A stretch of DNA of 64,000 nucleotides from Kluyvera sp046569695 (GTDB lineage Bacteria > Pseudomonadota > Gammaproteobacteria > Enterobacterales > Enterobacteriaceae), in contig NZ_JBKHUI010000002.1 of the NCBI RefSeq assembly GCF_046569695.1, positions 310,001 through 374,000 of the forward strand, written 5' to 3'. Below, piece after piece: positions 26,892 through 35,004 of this stretch. The translations under genes were made by a program, and so were the position numbers. The stretch's first letter is position 1. Every line of letters begins with the position of its first letter. A model generated the notes under the pieces. It was given only the letters and a program-made list of their open reading frames with translations, had not been told where the DNA came from and ran no database searches.

Positions 26892-27138
26892 TACCGCATG
26901 AGCATATTGCTCGCCCTGCTTTTCCAGCCCATCCATTGGGCCAAGACAGGAAGCACCATCCGGGTTACTCTCAATTAAGCTACTCTGTGCACCGGGAAGC
27001 TGGAGAAGGCGAATTGTATGACCCGTCGGCGCTGTATCAAAAATGATTTGATCGAAGCGGGTCAGCAGGGAAGCGTCTGTTAGCAAGCCAGTAAATTCAT
27101 CGAACGCCGCAATCTTAATCGTACAGGGGGTCAGCTTG
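26892..27138 (-). pseudogene. Internal fragment of arsA (first ATPase half)
   Basis: It encodes IAAFDEFTGLLTDASLLTRF, then DTAPTGHTIRLLQLPG and ESNPDGASCLGPMDGLEKQ, which is the middle of the first ATPase half of ArsA. Homology ends abruptly at YAHAV; the frame then runs into unrelated codons and stops at 26814. It lies downstream of arsC, out of operon order, so it is the leftover of a second or rearranged arsA. Confidence 0.85.
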
Positions 27139-27255
27139 GAAAACGGAAAATATCCTACGTTAAGCCTGTTTCTTTAGCTGGCATTACAAAAAGCGAGCGT
27201 CTGCATGGTACAAACAGACGCCCGAATACGATAAAAATGAGACGAAAAAAACAGG

Positions 27256-27681
27256 TTACTTAACCCGCTTCCCCGTTTCGTCAATGACCCTTTCGCCGTC
27301 CTCTTTGGTAAACGCTCCTTTCTGACCTTCAGGTAGAATATCCAGCACTATTTCTGAAGGGCGGCAAAGACGAGTGCCAAGCGGCGTAACGACTACCGGC
27401 CGATTAATCAGGATCGGATGTTGAAGCATAAAATCAATCAACTGCTCATCACTGAATTTCTCTTCATCAAGGCCCAGGTGTTCATAAGGCTCAACATTCT
27501 TACGCAGCAATGCACGCACCGTAATTCCCATATCTGAAATAAGATTAATCAGCTCATCACGGGTCGGTGGCGTATCGAGATAATAAATAATGGTCGGTTC
27601 GTTACCGCTGTTACGGATCATCTCCAGCGTGTTGCGTGAAGTGCCGCAGGCCGGGTTGTGATAGATGGTAATGTTGCTCAT
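27256..27681 (-). CDS. arsC: Arsenate reductase (glutaredoxin-dependent)
   Basis: A 141-residue ArsC of the plasmid R773/E. coli type. The catalytic Cys12 is in HNPACGTSRNT; the conserved arginines around the active site are present, including the RPVVVTPLGTRLCRP stretch. It reduces arsenate to arsenite using glutathione and glutaredoxin, making the substrate for ArsB. It lies 12 bp after arsB and looks intact. Confidence 0.95.
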   Translation of the reverse strand: MSNITIYHNPACGTSRNTLEMIRNSGNEPTIIYYLDTPPTRDELINLISDMGITVRALLRKNVEPYEHLGLDEEKFSDEQLIDFMLQHPILINRPVVVTPLGTRLCRPSEIVLDILPEGQKGAFTKEDGERVIDETGKRVK

Positions 27682-27693
27682 ATCTTTATCTCA

Positions 27694-28983
27694 TTACAAA
27701 GTGATAGAAAGCCGCAACGCCAGCGCGGCCAGAGTGACAAACAGCACGGGCAGAGTCATGATAATGCCGGTGCGGAAGTAATAACCCCAGGCGATCGTTA
27801 TATTTTTCTGGGCAAGCACATGCAGCCAAAGCAGAGTTGCCAGACTACCAATCGGGGTGATTTTCGGGCCTAAATCGCAGCCAATCACGTAGGCATAAAT
27901 CATTGCCTCTTTGACGACGCCAGTCGCCGTAGTCCCGTCAACCGACAGCGCGCCAATCAGCACCGTCGGCATATTGTTCATCACCGACGACAGGAACGCG
28001 GTCAGGAAGCCGGTGCCGAACGTTGCTGCCCATAACCCCTTTTCTGCCAGCAGGTTCAGTACACCAGACAGATACTCCGTGAGCCCGGCATTGCGCAGGC
28101 CATAGACCACCAGGTACATGCCCAGCGAAAAAATCACGATCTGCCATGGCGCACTGCGCAGGACTTTCCCTGTGTTGATGCCATGACCTCTTTTCGCCAC
28201 GATAAACAGTACTGCTGCGCCAGCAGCTGCTATCGCGCTGACAGGGATCCCCAGCGGCTCCAGAACGAAGAAACCGACAAGCAGCAATAACAGGACAATC
28301 CAGCCCGCCCTGAACGTTGCCGGATCCTTTATCACACTGGCAGGCGTCCTCAGCAGCGAAACGTCATACGTTGCCGGAATATCCCTGCGGAAGAAGAGAT
28401 GCAGCATGATCAGCGTGGCAACAATGGCTGCAATATCAACCGGCACCATGACCGACGCATATTCAGTGAAACCCAGACCAAAGAAGTCTGCCGAAACGAT
28501 ATTCACCAGGTTCGACACGATAAGCGGCAGGCTGGCAGTATCGGCAATAAATCCGGCGGCCATGACGAAGGCCAGCGTAGTGCCTTTGCTGAATCCTAAT
28601 GCCAGCAGCATGGCAATAACGATTGGTGTCAGAATTAACGCCGCGCCATCGTTGGCAAACAGTGCAGCCACCGCAGCACCGAGCAAGACGATGTAGGTAA
28701 ACAGCAGACGACCACGACCATTGCCCCAACGGGAAACGTGCAGCGCCGCCCATTCGAAAAAGCCAGATTCATCGAGCAGCAGGCTGATAATAATCACGGC
28801 AATAAACGTTGCCGTCGCATTCCAGACGATATTCCACACCACCGGAATATCGCCCACATGCACAACGCCAGATATAAGAGCCAGTCCCGCGCCCAACATT
28901 GCTCTCCAGCCGATCCCTAATCCCTTTGGTTGCCAGATAACCAAAACAATGGTCAGGACAAAAATAGCGCCTGCCAGTAACAT
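27694..28983 (-). CDS. arsB: Arsenite efflux permease
   Basis: A 429-residue, 12-helix inner-membrane protein, full length for ArsB, with family motifs LFANDGAALILTPIVIAM and SSVMNNMPTVLIGAL. It exports arsenite using the proton-motive force alone, or with ArsA as an ATP-driven pump. Since arsA is broken here, only the secondary transport mode should remain. It is 47 bp downstream of the arsA pseudogene. Confidence 0.95.
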   Translation of the reverse strand: MLLAGAIFVLTIVLVIWQPKGLGIGWRAMLGAGLALISGVVHVGDIPVVWNIVWNATATFIAVIIISLLLDESGFFEWAALHVSRWGNGRGRLLFTYIVLLGAAVAALFANDGAALILTPIVIAMLLALGFSKGTTLAFVMAAGFIADTASLPLIVSNLVNIVSADFFGLGFTEYASVMVPVDIAAIVATLIMLHLFFRRDIPATYDVSLLRTPASVIKDPATFRAGWIVLLLLLVGFFVLEPLGIPVSAIAAAGAAVLFIVAKRGHGINTGKVLRSAPWQIVIFSLGMYLVVYGLRNAGLTEYLSGVLNLLAEKGLWAATFGTGFLTAFLSSVMNNMPTVLIGALSVDGTTATGVVKEAMIYAYVIGCDLGPKITPIGSLATLLWLHVLAQKNITIAWGYYFRTGIIMTLPVLFVTLAALALRLSITL

Positions 28984-29030
28984 AAAACCTCCTGACAGAG
29001 CGACTTTGCCGCCCTGTATATGCCAAAAAA

Positions 29031-29624
29031 TTAACTCATCAACTCTCTGAGCTTTTCAATACCAGCGGGCTCTGACGCCAGCCCCGGAACAAGCGCTATA
29101 CGGTTAGCGTGCTGATTCTTAACAGCCTCAATCTGAGGCAGTTCCTGATGAGCGCGCTGGCAAAGCAACGGAGAACGCGTATCCGCAATGGAAAGGCTGT
29201 TATTGATAGTCCAGCCCCACGGATGAATCCCCGCTCTTTCAAGGTCAGCCTGCAGGTTTGCCGCTTCCAGCACCGGTGTGGTTTCAGGAAGCGTAACAAG
29301 CAGAACTTTGGTTCTATCCGGGTCCTGAAGCTGCATCATTGGGGTAGTAAAATGCCCTTTACTCCCCATTTTTTTGGCAATCTCTCAGTGGTAAGCCCCC
29401 GTCGCATCCAGCAGCAACAGCGTGTGTCCCGTAGGGGCGGTAGTATTGCCAATAGACTGATCGAAAACCTGACCGACATTAGACGCCGGATAAGTACTGA
29501 CAAGCAGGACGCGCTTACCTTGTTCTGCCAGGCGTATAGCCGTCGCGCAGGAAATAGAAGTTTTTCCTACACCACCCTTGCCGGTAAAAAACAGGTAAGG
29601 CGGGATATTCTGTAAGAATTTCAT
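29031..29624 (-). pseudogene. arsA: Collapsed arsA (large internal deletion plus opal codon)
   Basis: The start at 29624 (AGGAGG upstream) gives the correct N-terminus MKFLQNIPPYLFFTGKGGVG with the first P-loop. After about 62 codons (IGNT) the frame jumps to TAPTGHTLLLLDATGAYH, which belongs to the second ATPase half, so about 380 residues are gone. TGA then replaces an Arg codon, and in the same frame EIAKKMGSKGHFTTPMM runs on to the normal C-terminus. The switch Asp in STDPASN is also changed (STYPASN). It cannot be a working pump ATPase. Confidence 0.92.
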
Positions 29625-29641
29625 ATGTCCTCCTGACATAC

Positions 29642-30004
29642 TCAGCAACAGGAAGTATTCCCACCACAGCAGCTGGTGGGAGCTAACCCTACCCTCTCCA
29701 GCGGTATACCAAACCAGCGAGCTATCTCAGCACGTTTTGGGTATCGCCCTGCCATCACCGTTTCGCCATCCAACAGCAGTAGCGGAAGCTCTTCTGCCCC
29801 AGATGCTTCTAGGAATGCTTTCGCTTTCTCGTTCTGAACAAAGCTCATAGGCTGCTGAGCCAGATTGTAACGTTCAACCTGTACGCCACGTCCTTTCAGC
29901 CACTGCACATCAGCAGAGAAATCAACCAGAACCTGATCGACATCTGAGCCACATACGCCGGTACTGCAGCACATTGCCGGGTCAAACACCGTTAACGTCT
30001 TCAT
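29642..30004 (-). CDS. arsD: Arsenite metallochaperone ArsD
   Basis: A full-length 120-residue ArsD with the metalloid-binding Cys12, Cys13 and Cys18 (AMCCSTGVC) and the C-terminal vicinal pairs at 112-113 and 119-120. It delivers arsenite to ArsA and weakly represses the operon. With arsA destroyed its main partner is missing. It lies 17 bp upstream of the arsA remnant. Confidence 0.95.
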   Translation of the reverse strand: MKTLTVFDPAMCCSTGVCGSDVDQVLVDFSADVQWLKGRGVQVERYNLAQQPMSFVQNEKAKAFLEASGAEELPLLLLDGETVMAGRYPKRAEIARWFGIPLERVGLAPTSCCGGNTSCC

Positions 30005-30051
30005 TCTGAATTCATCACATTCGTAAAATCATATATGTTCAGGCAAATTTT

Positions 30052-30402
30052 TTAGATGCAAACAGCCTTACCGCTACCAGAGCAGTTTGCCGATGCCAGC
30101 TTACGGGCGATGGCCTGTACGTCGTCCTATTGGCTTAACCAGGCCTGCTCAATCACCTGAGCGGCCCAGGAAGGAATATGCGGGGATAAGCGGTAGTGAA
30201 CCCACTTACCCTGTTTACGGTCCAGCAATAGACCACTTTCCCGGAGCATTGCCAGATGACGGGAAATCTTGGGCTGCGACTGCTCCAGTGCCGTGCAAAG
30301 ATCGCACACGCACAGCTCCCCCCTCTCCCTGAGTAGCAGCACGATGCCCAGGCGGGTTTCATCGGAGAGGATTTTGAAGAGTTGTAATGCTGTAAAAATC
30401 AT
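30052..30402 (-). pseudogene. arsR: arsR with a late in-frame amber codon
   Basis: The frame encodes a SmtB/ArsR winged-helix repressor with the arsenite-binding cysteines of ELCVCDLC (residues 31-38) and a complete DNA-binding helix pair. TAG at 30127-30129 stops it after 91 residues, where the canonical protein reads LSQQDD. The rest of the normal tail (to GKAVCI and TAA at 30052) is still open in the same frame. The truncated 91-residue product keeps the DNA- and metal-binding parts, so it may still repress. Confidence 0.85.
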
Positions 30403-30480
30403 AGTCGTTCCCCTACCTATCTGGCTCTATGGTACTCGACGATAGGTTCCTTGCAAGATCATATACGAAAAATCAAATGT

Positions 30481-30520
30481 ATAGCATAAATAGCGAACGC
30501 ACACACTTGTGCGTTCGCTA
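30481..30520 (-). terminator. Strong hairpin between the ATPase gene and arsR
   Basis: A 13-bp perfect stem (30491-30503 with 30508-30520, loop of 4) lies 14 bp after the ATPase stop, with TTTATG following on the minus strand. It likely separates the defence operon from the ars operon. Confidence 0.65.
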
Positions 30521-30533
30521 TTAACTAAAGTAA

Positions 30534-32297
30534 TCATTCAGTAAGCCGACAAGTATCGACAAAAATATCGAGGTTTAAATCCAAAGGTTTTGATAAAAAT
30601 GTTCTCTCATGCTTCCCATCACCAATAAAGAATAAATTAGTACCATCAGGGAAGTATCGATTTTTAATATCTTTAACCTTGGCTCTTCGGAATGCACTTA
30701 TCTCTTTACCATCTTTCAAGAGATTATCTTCAGCATACTCAGACATTGATATAAATGATTGAGTATCAGTCGGAAGATTTTTTCCCACAAACGACAGTAT
30801 GAGATCAAAATTTCTGTCATCGATATCTTCCTTAAGAATTGCGTCAAGCATAAATGGAAGTCGATGTATATTGTCTGTTTTTCTTATTACAGAATTTAAT
30901 GCAAAATGATATGACATTACAGTTTTATGAAGCTCTACCCCTTGAAAAGGAAATGAATTTATTTTATAAAGTTCTGTATATCTAGGTTCTGTTACATTGA
31001 ACAGCTGCATATCATTAAGGTATTTTTTAAATATATCCTTGAAATCTTTTTCTTTGTTAAACCGCTCGATAAAAAGAGACTGCTCCTCTCCCATCCCGTC
31101 AATTAATCCTTTAATTTCATCATACCTTTTTGTATGTTCTTCTATCTCTTCATGAATATTGTCTAACAGACGTATGTTTGCTTTATTATCGATCCATGTG
31201 TTAACAGATAAATTTTGTGATTTTTTCTCAAGAAAATATGAATACTTTGAAGATATATCAATTTCTAACTTTTTAATCTTCGCAAGTGAACTATTAATAT
31301 CAGACTGTATTTTTTGTATTTTATTATTTATTTGCTCCGATAGTTTATCAGTATCATTGATGTTTTGATAATAACCATATAACCCTTCTAAGGAATAAGG
31401 AAGTATTTGCGTACATGCAGGACAACGATCAATATTGTTATAGTTTTGGTTTGTAATATTTCTTTTAGTTCTTCTTAGTATCTTGACATGATTTTTAGTT
31501 AAGGATAATTTATTACATAAACTAGTATATACATCACGTTCTTCGTCTAATGATGCGACTAATTGTACATAACCATCTATATACTTCTGAGCCTCATCAC
31601 CGAACTCTTCATCCAGTAATTTAGAAACAACAAAGTGAGGCTCGGCGCTATATTTATTCAATGAGGAGATCTTCGACTGAAGTTGCGCTCGCTCTTTTGT
31701 TAATTTATAAAAATATTCTTTATCAAAAGAATTCTCTATGCCAAGATAATAATCAAGATACGTGTCTTTAAAGTCTTTATAAAAACCAAGATTAGAGAAT
31801 GACTCTCTTAAATAAACCCACCCTACAGATTGAGAAATATAATAAGGCAGGAACATGCATTCTATCGATGCTTTTTTTAGCTCGCCCTTCTGTTCTAAAA
31901 GCATGTTAAAATCAAATAATTGAGATAACATCTCCTTAAGCTTCACATGTTCAACTCGAACATCAGAGTCAATTCCATGAAAACTAAAAACATTTCCCCC
32001 ATCCCCTTTTAAATATATGCTACCAAGCTCTCTTACTATTATATATTTTTTATCTACGCCTCCTTTAGTGATGCTGAAATCCAATCTGAACGTAGGGTTG
32101 TATCGAATAATTTCGCTCAAGCCATCTTTAACATCATTAATTCCAAAGGTAAATAAAATACTCTGTATTAAAGTACTTTTACCTGAGGTATTACACCCAC
32201 TTATTATGTTTATTCCATTTGAAAACTTTTGGTCGAAATATAAATTATGACTTTCAGAGACAACAAACAATCTATCAAACTTTATAATTGTCTTCAT
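30534..32297 (-). CDS. Rad50/SMC-like ATPase with zinc-hook motif (LmuB-like)
   Basis: A 587-residue protein. The Walker A GCNTSGKST is at 34-42. Coiled-coil-like segments (about 195-290 and 310-400) flank a CPAC zinc-hook motif at 292-295. A Walker B-like FMLDAILKEDID near residue 485 follows a degenerate ABC signature. This is the layout of short Rad50/SMC proteins. Located 8 bp after a DUF4297 nuclease gene, it matches the LmuA-LmuB pairing of Lamassu (ABC-3A) defence systems, where the ATPase senses DNA ends or structures and releases the nuclease. No third (LmuC) gene is seen. Confidence 0.8.
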   Translation of the reverse strand: MKTIIKFDRLFVVSESHNLYFDQKFSNGINIISGCNTSGKSTLIQSILFTFGINDVKDGLSEIIRYNPTFRLDFSITKGGVDKKYIIVRELGSIYLKGDGGNVFSFHGIDSDVRVEHVKLKEMLSQLFDFNMLLEQKGELKKASIECMFLPYYISQSVGWVYLRESFSNLGFYKDFKDTYLDYYLGIENSFDKEYFYKLTKERAQLQSKISSLNKYSAEPHFVVSKLLDEEFGDEAQKYIDGYVQLVASLDEERDVYTSLCNKLSLTKNHVKILRRTKRNITNQNYNNIDRCPACTQILPYSLEGLYGYYQNINDTDKLSEQINNKIQKIQSDINSSLAKIKKLEIDISSKYSYFLEKKSQNLSVNTWIDNKANIRLLDNIHEEIEEHTKRYDEIKGLIDGMGEEQSLFIERFNKEKDFKDIFKKYLNDMQLFNVTEPRYTELYKINSFPFQGVELHKTVMSYHFALNSVIRKTDNIHRLPFMLDAILKEDIDDRNFDLILSFVGKNLPTDTQSFISMSEYAEDNLLKDGKEISAFRRAKVKDIKNRYFPDGTNLFFIGDGKHERTFLSKPLDLNLDIFVDTCRLTE

Positions 32298-32305
32298 GGT
32301 TTACC

Positions 32306-33415
32306 TTAATCGTAGCACTCAACGTATGAACACAGAACTGCAAAAAATGTATCAATATTATCTAGGTTTATAGAATGAGATTTTCTAACATTATCAACAT
32401 ATGCAGTTAATGCGTCTTGAAGAGAAAAATATTGAGTTGTGTAATCATTATTTCTAACAAAGTCTTTAATAATTTGATAGTCGTAATTACTCATATCCTT
32501 GAGTAGTTCAAAAGAGTTAAGTATGTAGCTTTCATGATTTTTCTGTATGTTAAGTGGTATTTTAAATTCCATTGAGAATTGCTGAGCTGCGGCACGCCAA
32601 TAGTCGAATGCTTTTTGCTGTGAATCAATCATATTCATAACTTTTTTAATATCTTCGCCTTCAACCCTCTTTGTTGGATCAAGTAGGCGTATTTCCTGCC
32701 CTTGGTTATATACAGTCTCTACATCCCTAAATAGAGTAAGTATCACATCAACAGCTGCTTTCGAATCAGCTATATGAGGGAATTTTCTAACCATAAGTCC
32801 AATAAGCGATTCTTTTTGTTTAGCCGCAGTTCTTGGGAAATCTACCCACTGAATATTTAAGTTACTTAGCTCTTGCCGATGAAAAACAGAAGATTCCTCA
32901 TTGCAAATTTCTGTTATTTTCTTTTCAATTTTAACTTTAATATTTTCATGTAATTTATCATATACACAGGTCGAGTTTTGCTCATTTATCTTTACTATCT
33001 GCTCAGTAGTGCCTTCGTCTTTTAACTTCTTCAGAGGCGAGTATTTTAATTCCATTTCTGTATTTGATATAAATGTTAACTGATGCCTATAATTCTCACT
33101 TTTTTCGAAAGAATCATTTTTTAGATTATCCCCTACCAATAGAATTTTAGATACCATCTCAGAAAACCTAGAATCGATAGTCCATATTTTCCCGCTAAGT
33201 TTCTTTGCCTGATAGGCATGTATCTCGTTTATATAACTTAAGCAATCAGTCTTATAACAAAATAGAAAATCATCGTGATGTTCAATACAAATAAAGAATT
33301 CTTTATTGATAAAAGAATTGAAATTATCTAACAAAAGATACAATGCACAGTTTCTTTGAAACTCAAAACCTGTTAACGCATCAACCCCAGCGTTTGCCGC
33401 TTTATTTTTAGCCAC
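32306..33415 (-). CDS. DUF4297 (Cap4-type) nuclease, LmuA-like effector
   Basis: A 369-residue protein. The N-terminus GFEFQRNCALYLLL with IEHHDD (about 44-49) and AYQAKK (67-72) fits the restriction-fold DUF4297/Cap4 nuclease pattern (E...D...QxK). The C-terminal 200 residues are helical and unassigned. The GTG start at 33415 is preceded by AGGAGAGCAGG. It is the first gene of a two-gene operon with the SMC-like ATPase and lies just after the integrase gene, a usual place for defence cargo. Probable role: DNA cleavage and abortive infection (inference). Confidence 0.75.
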   Translation of the reverse strand: MAKNKAANAGVDALTGFEFQRNCALYLLLDNFNSFINKEFFICIEHHDDFLFCYKTDCLSYINEIHAYQAKKLSGKIWTIDSRFSEMVSKILLVGDNLKNDSFEKSENYRHQLTFISNTEMELKYSPLKKLKDEGTTEQIVKINEQNSTCVYDKLHENIKVKIEKKITEICNEESSVFHRQELSNLNIQWVDFPRTAAKQKESLIGLMVRKFPHIADSKAAVDVILTLFRDVETVYNQGQEIRLLDPTKRVEGEDIKKVMNMIDSQQKAFDYWRAAAQQFSMEFKIPLNIQKNHESYILNSFELLKDMSNYDYQIIKDFVRNNDYTTQYFSLQDALTAYVDNVRKSHSINLDNIDTFFAVLCSYVECYD

Positions 33416-33529
33416 CCTGCTCTCCTACAACAGCTAAAAATTTCCATCATCATCCAGTGATGGATGTGGATGCAAATTAAACCATTTAAGGCGATGTGTA
33501 TCACGAAAATCAAAAAAAATAAATTTATA

Positions 33530-33548
33530 AGATCATTTTTAGTGATCT
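33530..33548. promoter_or_regulatory. Inverted repeat AGATCA-N7-TGATCT upstream of the defence operon
   Basis: Perfect 6-bp arms (33530-33535 and 33543-33548) lie between the LexA-like box and the nuclease start. Possible operator or 5' UTR stem. Confidence 0.35.
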
Positions 33549-33564
33549 AATGCACTGTTTTATA

Positions 33565-33584
33565 TACTGTTTTTTTATACAGCT
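33565..33584. promoter_or_regulatory. LexA (SOS) box upstream of the nuclease/ATPase operon
   Basis: TACTGT-N8-ACAGCT keeps the essential CTGT-N8-ACAG and matches the 20-bp E. coli consensus at 15 positions, the same score as the dinB box in this window. It lies 150 bp upstream of the GTG. On the minus strand it overlaps a TATAAA-like -10 (read as CAGTATATAAAAC), as expected for a repressor site. Confidence 0.6.
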
Positions 33585-33639
33585 GAAAGATAGTACTTCT
33601 AGGGAAAACTTTTAAAACTCGTTTTCCCTATTTACAGAC

Positions 33640-34824
33640 TTATATAACCTTAGTTAAAGATGCTTCAATATAATCCGCATACCACTGCATCATCTCCCTT
33701 CGCCCTTCCAGATACAACGCATGGTTGTACGTCCCGCGAATCGCATTCTTATCGACATGCGCAAGTTGAGTCTCAATCCATGCCGTATTGAACCCTTCCT
33801 CATGCAAAATTGTACTCATCGTGTGGCGGAAGCCATGCCCCGTTACCTTCCCCGTGTATCCAATCCGCTTGAACACCTGATTAATACTCGCTTCACTCAT
33901 CGTCTTGCGGGGATCATTTCGCCCTGGGAATACCAGTGGATATTGCCCAGTCATCACTTTGAGCTGCTGTACGATTTCCAGCGCTTGGGTAGAAAGGGGG
34001 ACAAGATGGGGCCGTTTCATCTTCATACGCTCGGCTGGTATTTCCCACACCGCTTTTTCAAGATCAAACTCACTCCAGAAAGCACCTCGGAGTTCGCCAG
34101 TGCGAACTCCCGTGATGATCAGCAGACGTGCCGCAAGAACAACTAACGGGCTCCCTGTGTAGCCTGCGAGAGCTTTAAAGAAGTCTGGTAACTCCTCAAC
34201 AGTAAGGAAGGGATAATGCTTCGATTCATGCCCTGACATCGCGCTGGTTAGATCCGCTGCAGGATTGTATTCCGCACGACCGGTAACGATGGCGTAACGA
34301 AAGACTTCACTGCAACGCTGGCGAACCTTCTTGGCCTTCTCTGTCGCGCCACGGCTTTCCATTCGACGCAGCACATTCAGCAGAACCAGCGGTTTGATTT
34401 CATTCACCGGCTGCTGGCCGATATAGGGGAAAATATCTTTATTGAAAGCTTCGATAATGTCGGAGGCATAGCCTTCTGACCACCGGCTCACCTTCGTACC
34501 GTGCCACTCAAGTGCCACAGCCTGAAACGTGTTGTTGAGCTGCACATCACGAACCAGCTTTTCTTCTTTCTTGGCGAATGACGGATCGATGCCCTCGGCC
34601 AGCTTTTTCTTGGCTTCATCACGTAGCGCCCTCGCTTGTGCAAGGGACACTGCTGGATAGACACCAAAAGCCATACGCTTCTCTTTTCCATTGAAGCGAT
34701 ACTTCATCCGCCAGTATCGAGAACCAGAGGGAACGACTTCAAGATACAAACCAGCACCATCTGCCAGCTTATAGGCTTTCTCTCTGGGTTTAGCTGCATC
34801 TACCTGTCGCGCATTAAGCTTCAT
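33640..34824 (-). CDS. P4-family tyrosine integrase
   Basis: A 394-residue integrase. An N-terminal DUF4102 arm-binding domain (MKLNARQVDAAKPREKAYKL) and core-binding domain precede the catalytic part with Arg in TGVRTGEL, HGFRHT, His in LAHVDKN and the Tyr nucleophile in GTYNHA. I start it at the ATG at 34824, which has AGGGAG at good spacing; upstream ATGs at 34833 and 34863 are less likely. It lies beside thrW, pointing away from it, and should catalyse insertion and excision at the thrW end. Confidence 0.95.
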   Translation of the reverse strand: MKLNARQVDAAKPREKAYKLADGAGLYLEVVPSGSRYWRMKYRFNGKEKRMAFGVYPAVSLAQARALRDEAKKKLAEGIDPSFAKKEEKLVRDVQLNNTFQAVALEWHGTKVSRWSEGYASDIIEAFNKDIFPYIGQQPVNEIKPLVLLNVLRRMESRGATEKAKKVRQRCSEVFRYAIVTGRAEYNPAADLTSAMSGHESKHYPFLTVEELPDFFKALAGYTGSPLVVLAARLLIITGVRTGELRGAFWSEFDLEKAVWEIPAERMKMKRPHLVPLSTQALEIVQQLKVMTGQYPLVFPGRNDPRKTMSEASINQVFKRIGYTGKVTGHGFRHTMSTILHEEGFNTAWIETQLAHVDKNAIRGTYNHALYLEGRREMMQWYADYIEASLTKVI

Positions 34825-34854
34825 TGGGGGCATCTCCCTGGACCGAACATAGAA

Positions 34855-34874
34855 TGCCCCCACTTATGCCCCCA
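34855..34874. repeat. Edge box pair, TGCCCCC x2 with 12-bp period
   Basis: Boxes start at 34855 and 34867, directly upstream of the integrase and 110-130 bp from the core in thrW. They may also let the integrase bind at its own promoter (inference). Confidence 0.55.
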
Positions 34875-34984
34875 ACTGTAACTTGATTCCGGTTGAGTCC
34901 AGTTGATAACAGGAGATAAAATACGGGCCATAAACCGCAGTATACGGGCTTTAAGTTGATTTCGGTAGACTTGGAAAGAGTTTG

Positions 34985-35004
34985 AAATGGTGCCGATAAT
35001 AGGA
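34985..35004. repeat. att core at the thrW 3' end
   Basis: The core aaatggtgccgataatagga includes the CCA end and acceptor stem of thrW. It is the intact copy of the repeats at 3628 and 1101. Confidence 0.8.

Larger units (their letters stand above)
3628..35004. mobile_element. CP4/P4-like genomic island in thrW (outer element, about 31 kb)
   Basis: Bounded by the core copies at 3628-3646 and 34985-35004, the latter inside thrW. It carries an intact tyrosine integrase next to thrW, an AlpA-type regulator, the conserved cbtA-cbeA-yeeT-yeeS-yafX-ykfF-agn43-yafZ-ykfA module of E. coli CP4 prophages, and defence, arsenic and signalling cargo. No phage structural or replication genes are seen, so it is an integrative island rather than a phage. 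Confidence 0.85.

Noticed and set aside
20966..30402. Amber/opal recoding (stop-codon read-through) as an explanation of the broken genes
   Set aside because: No stimulatory structure or suppressor tRNA gene is seen, and the stops are in ordinary cargo genes of which arsA also has a large deletion; decay is simpler.
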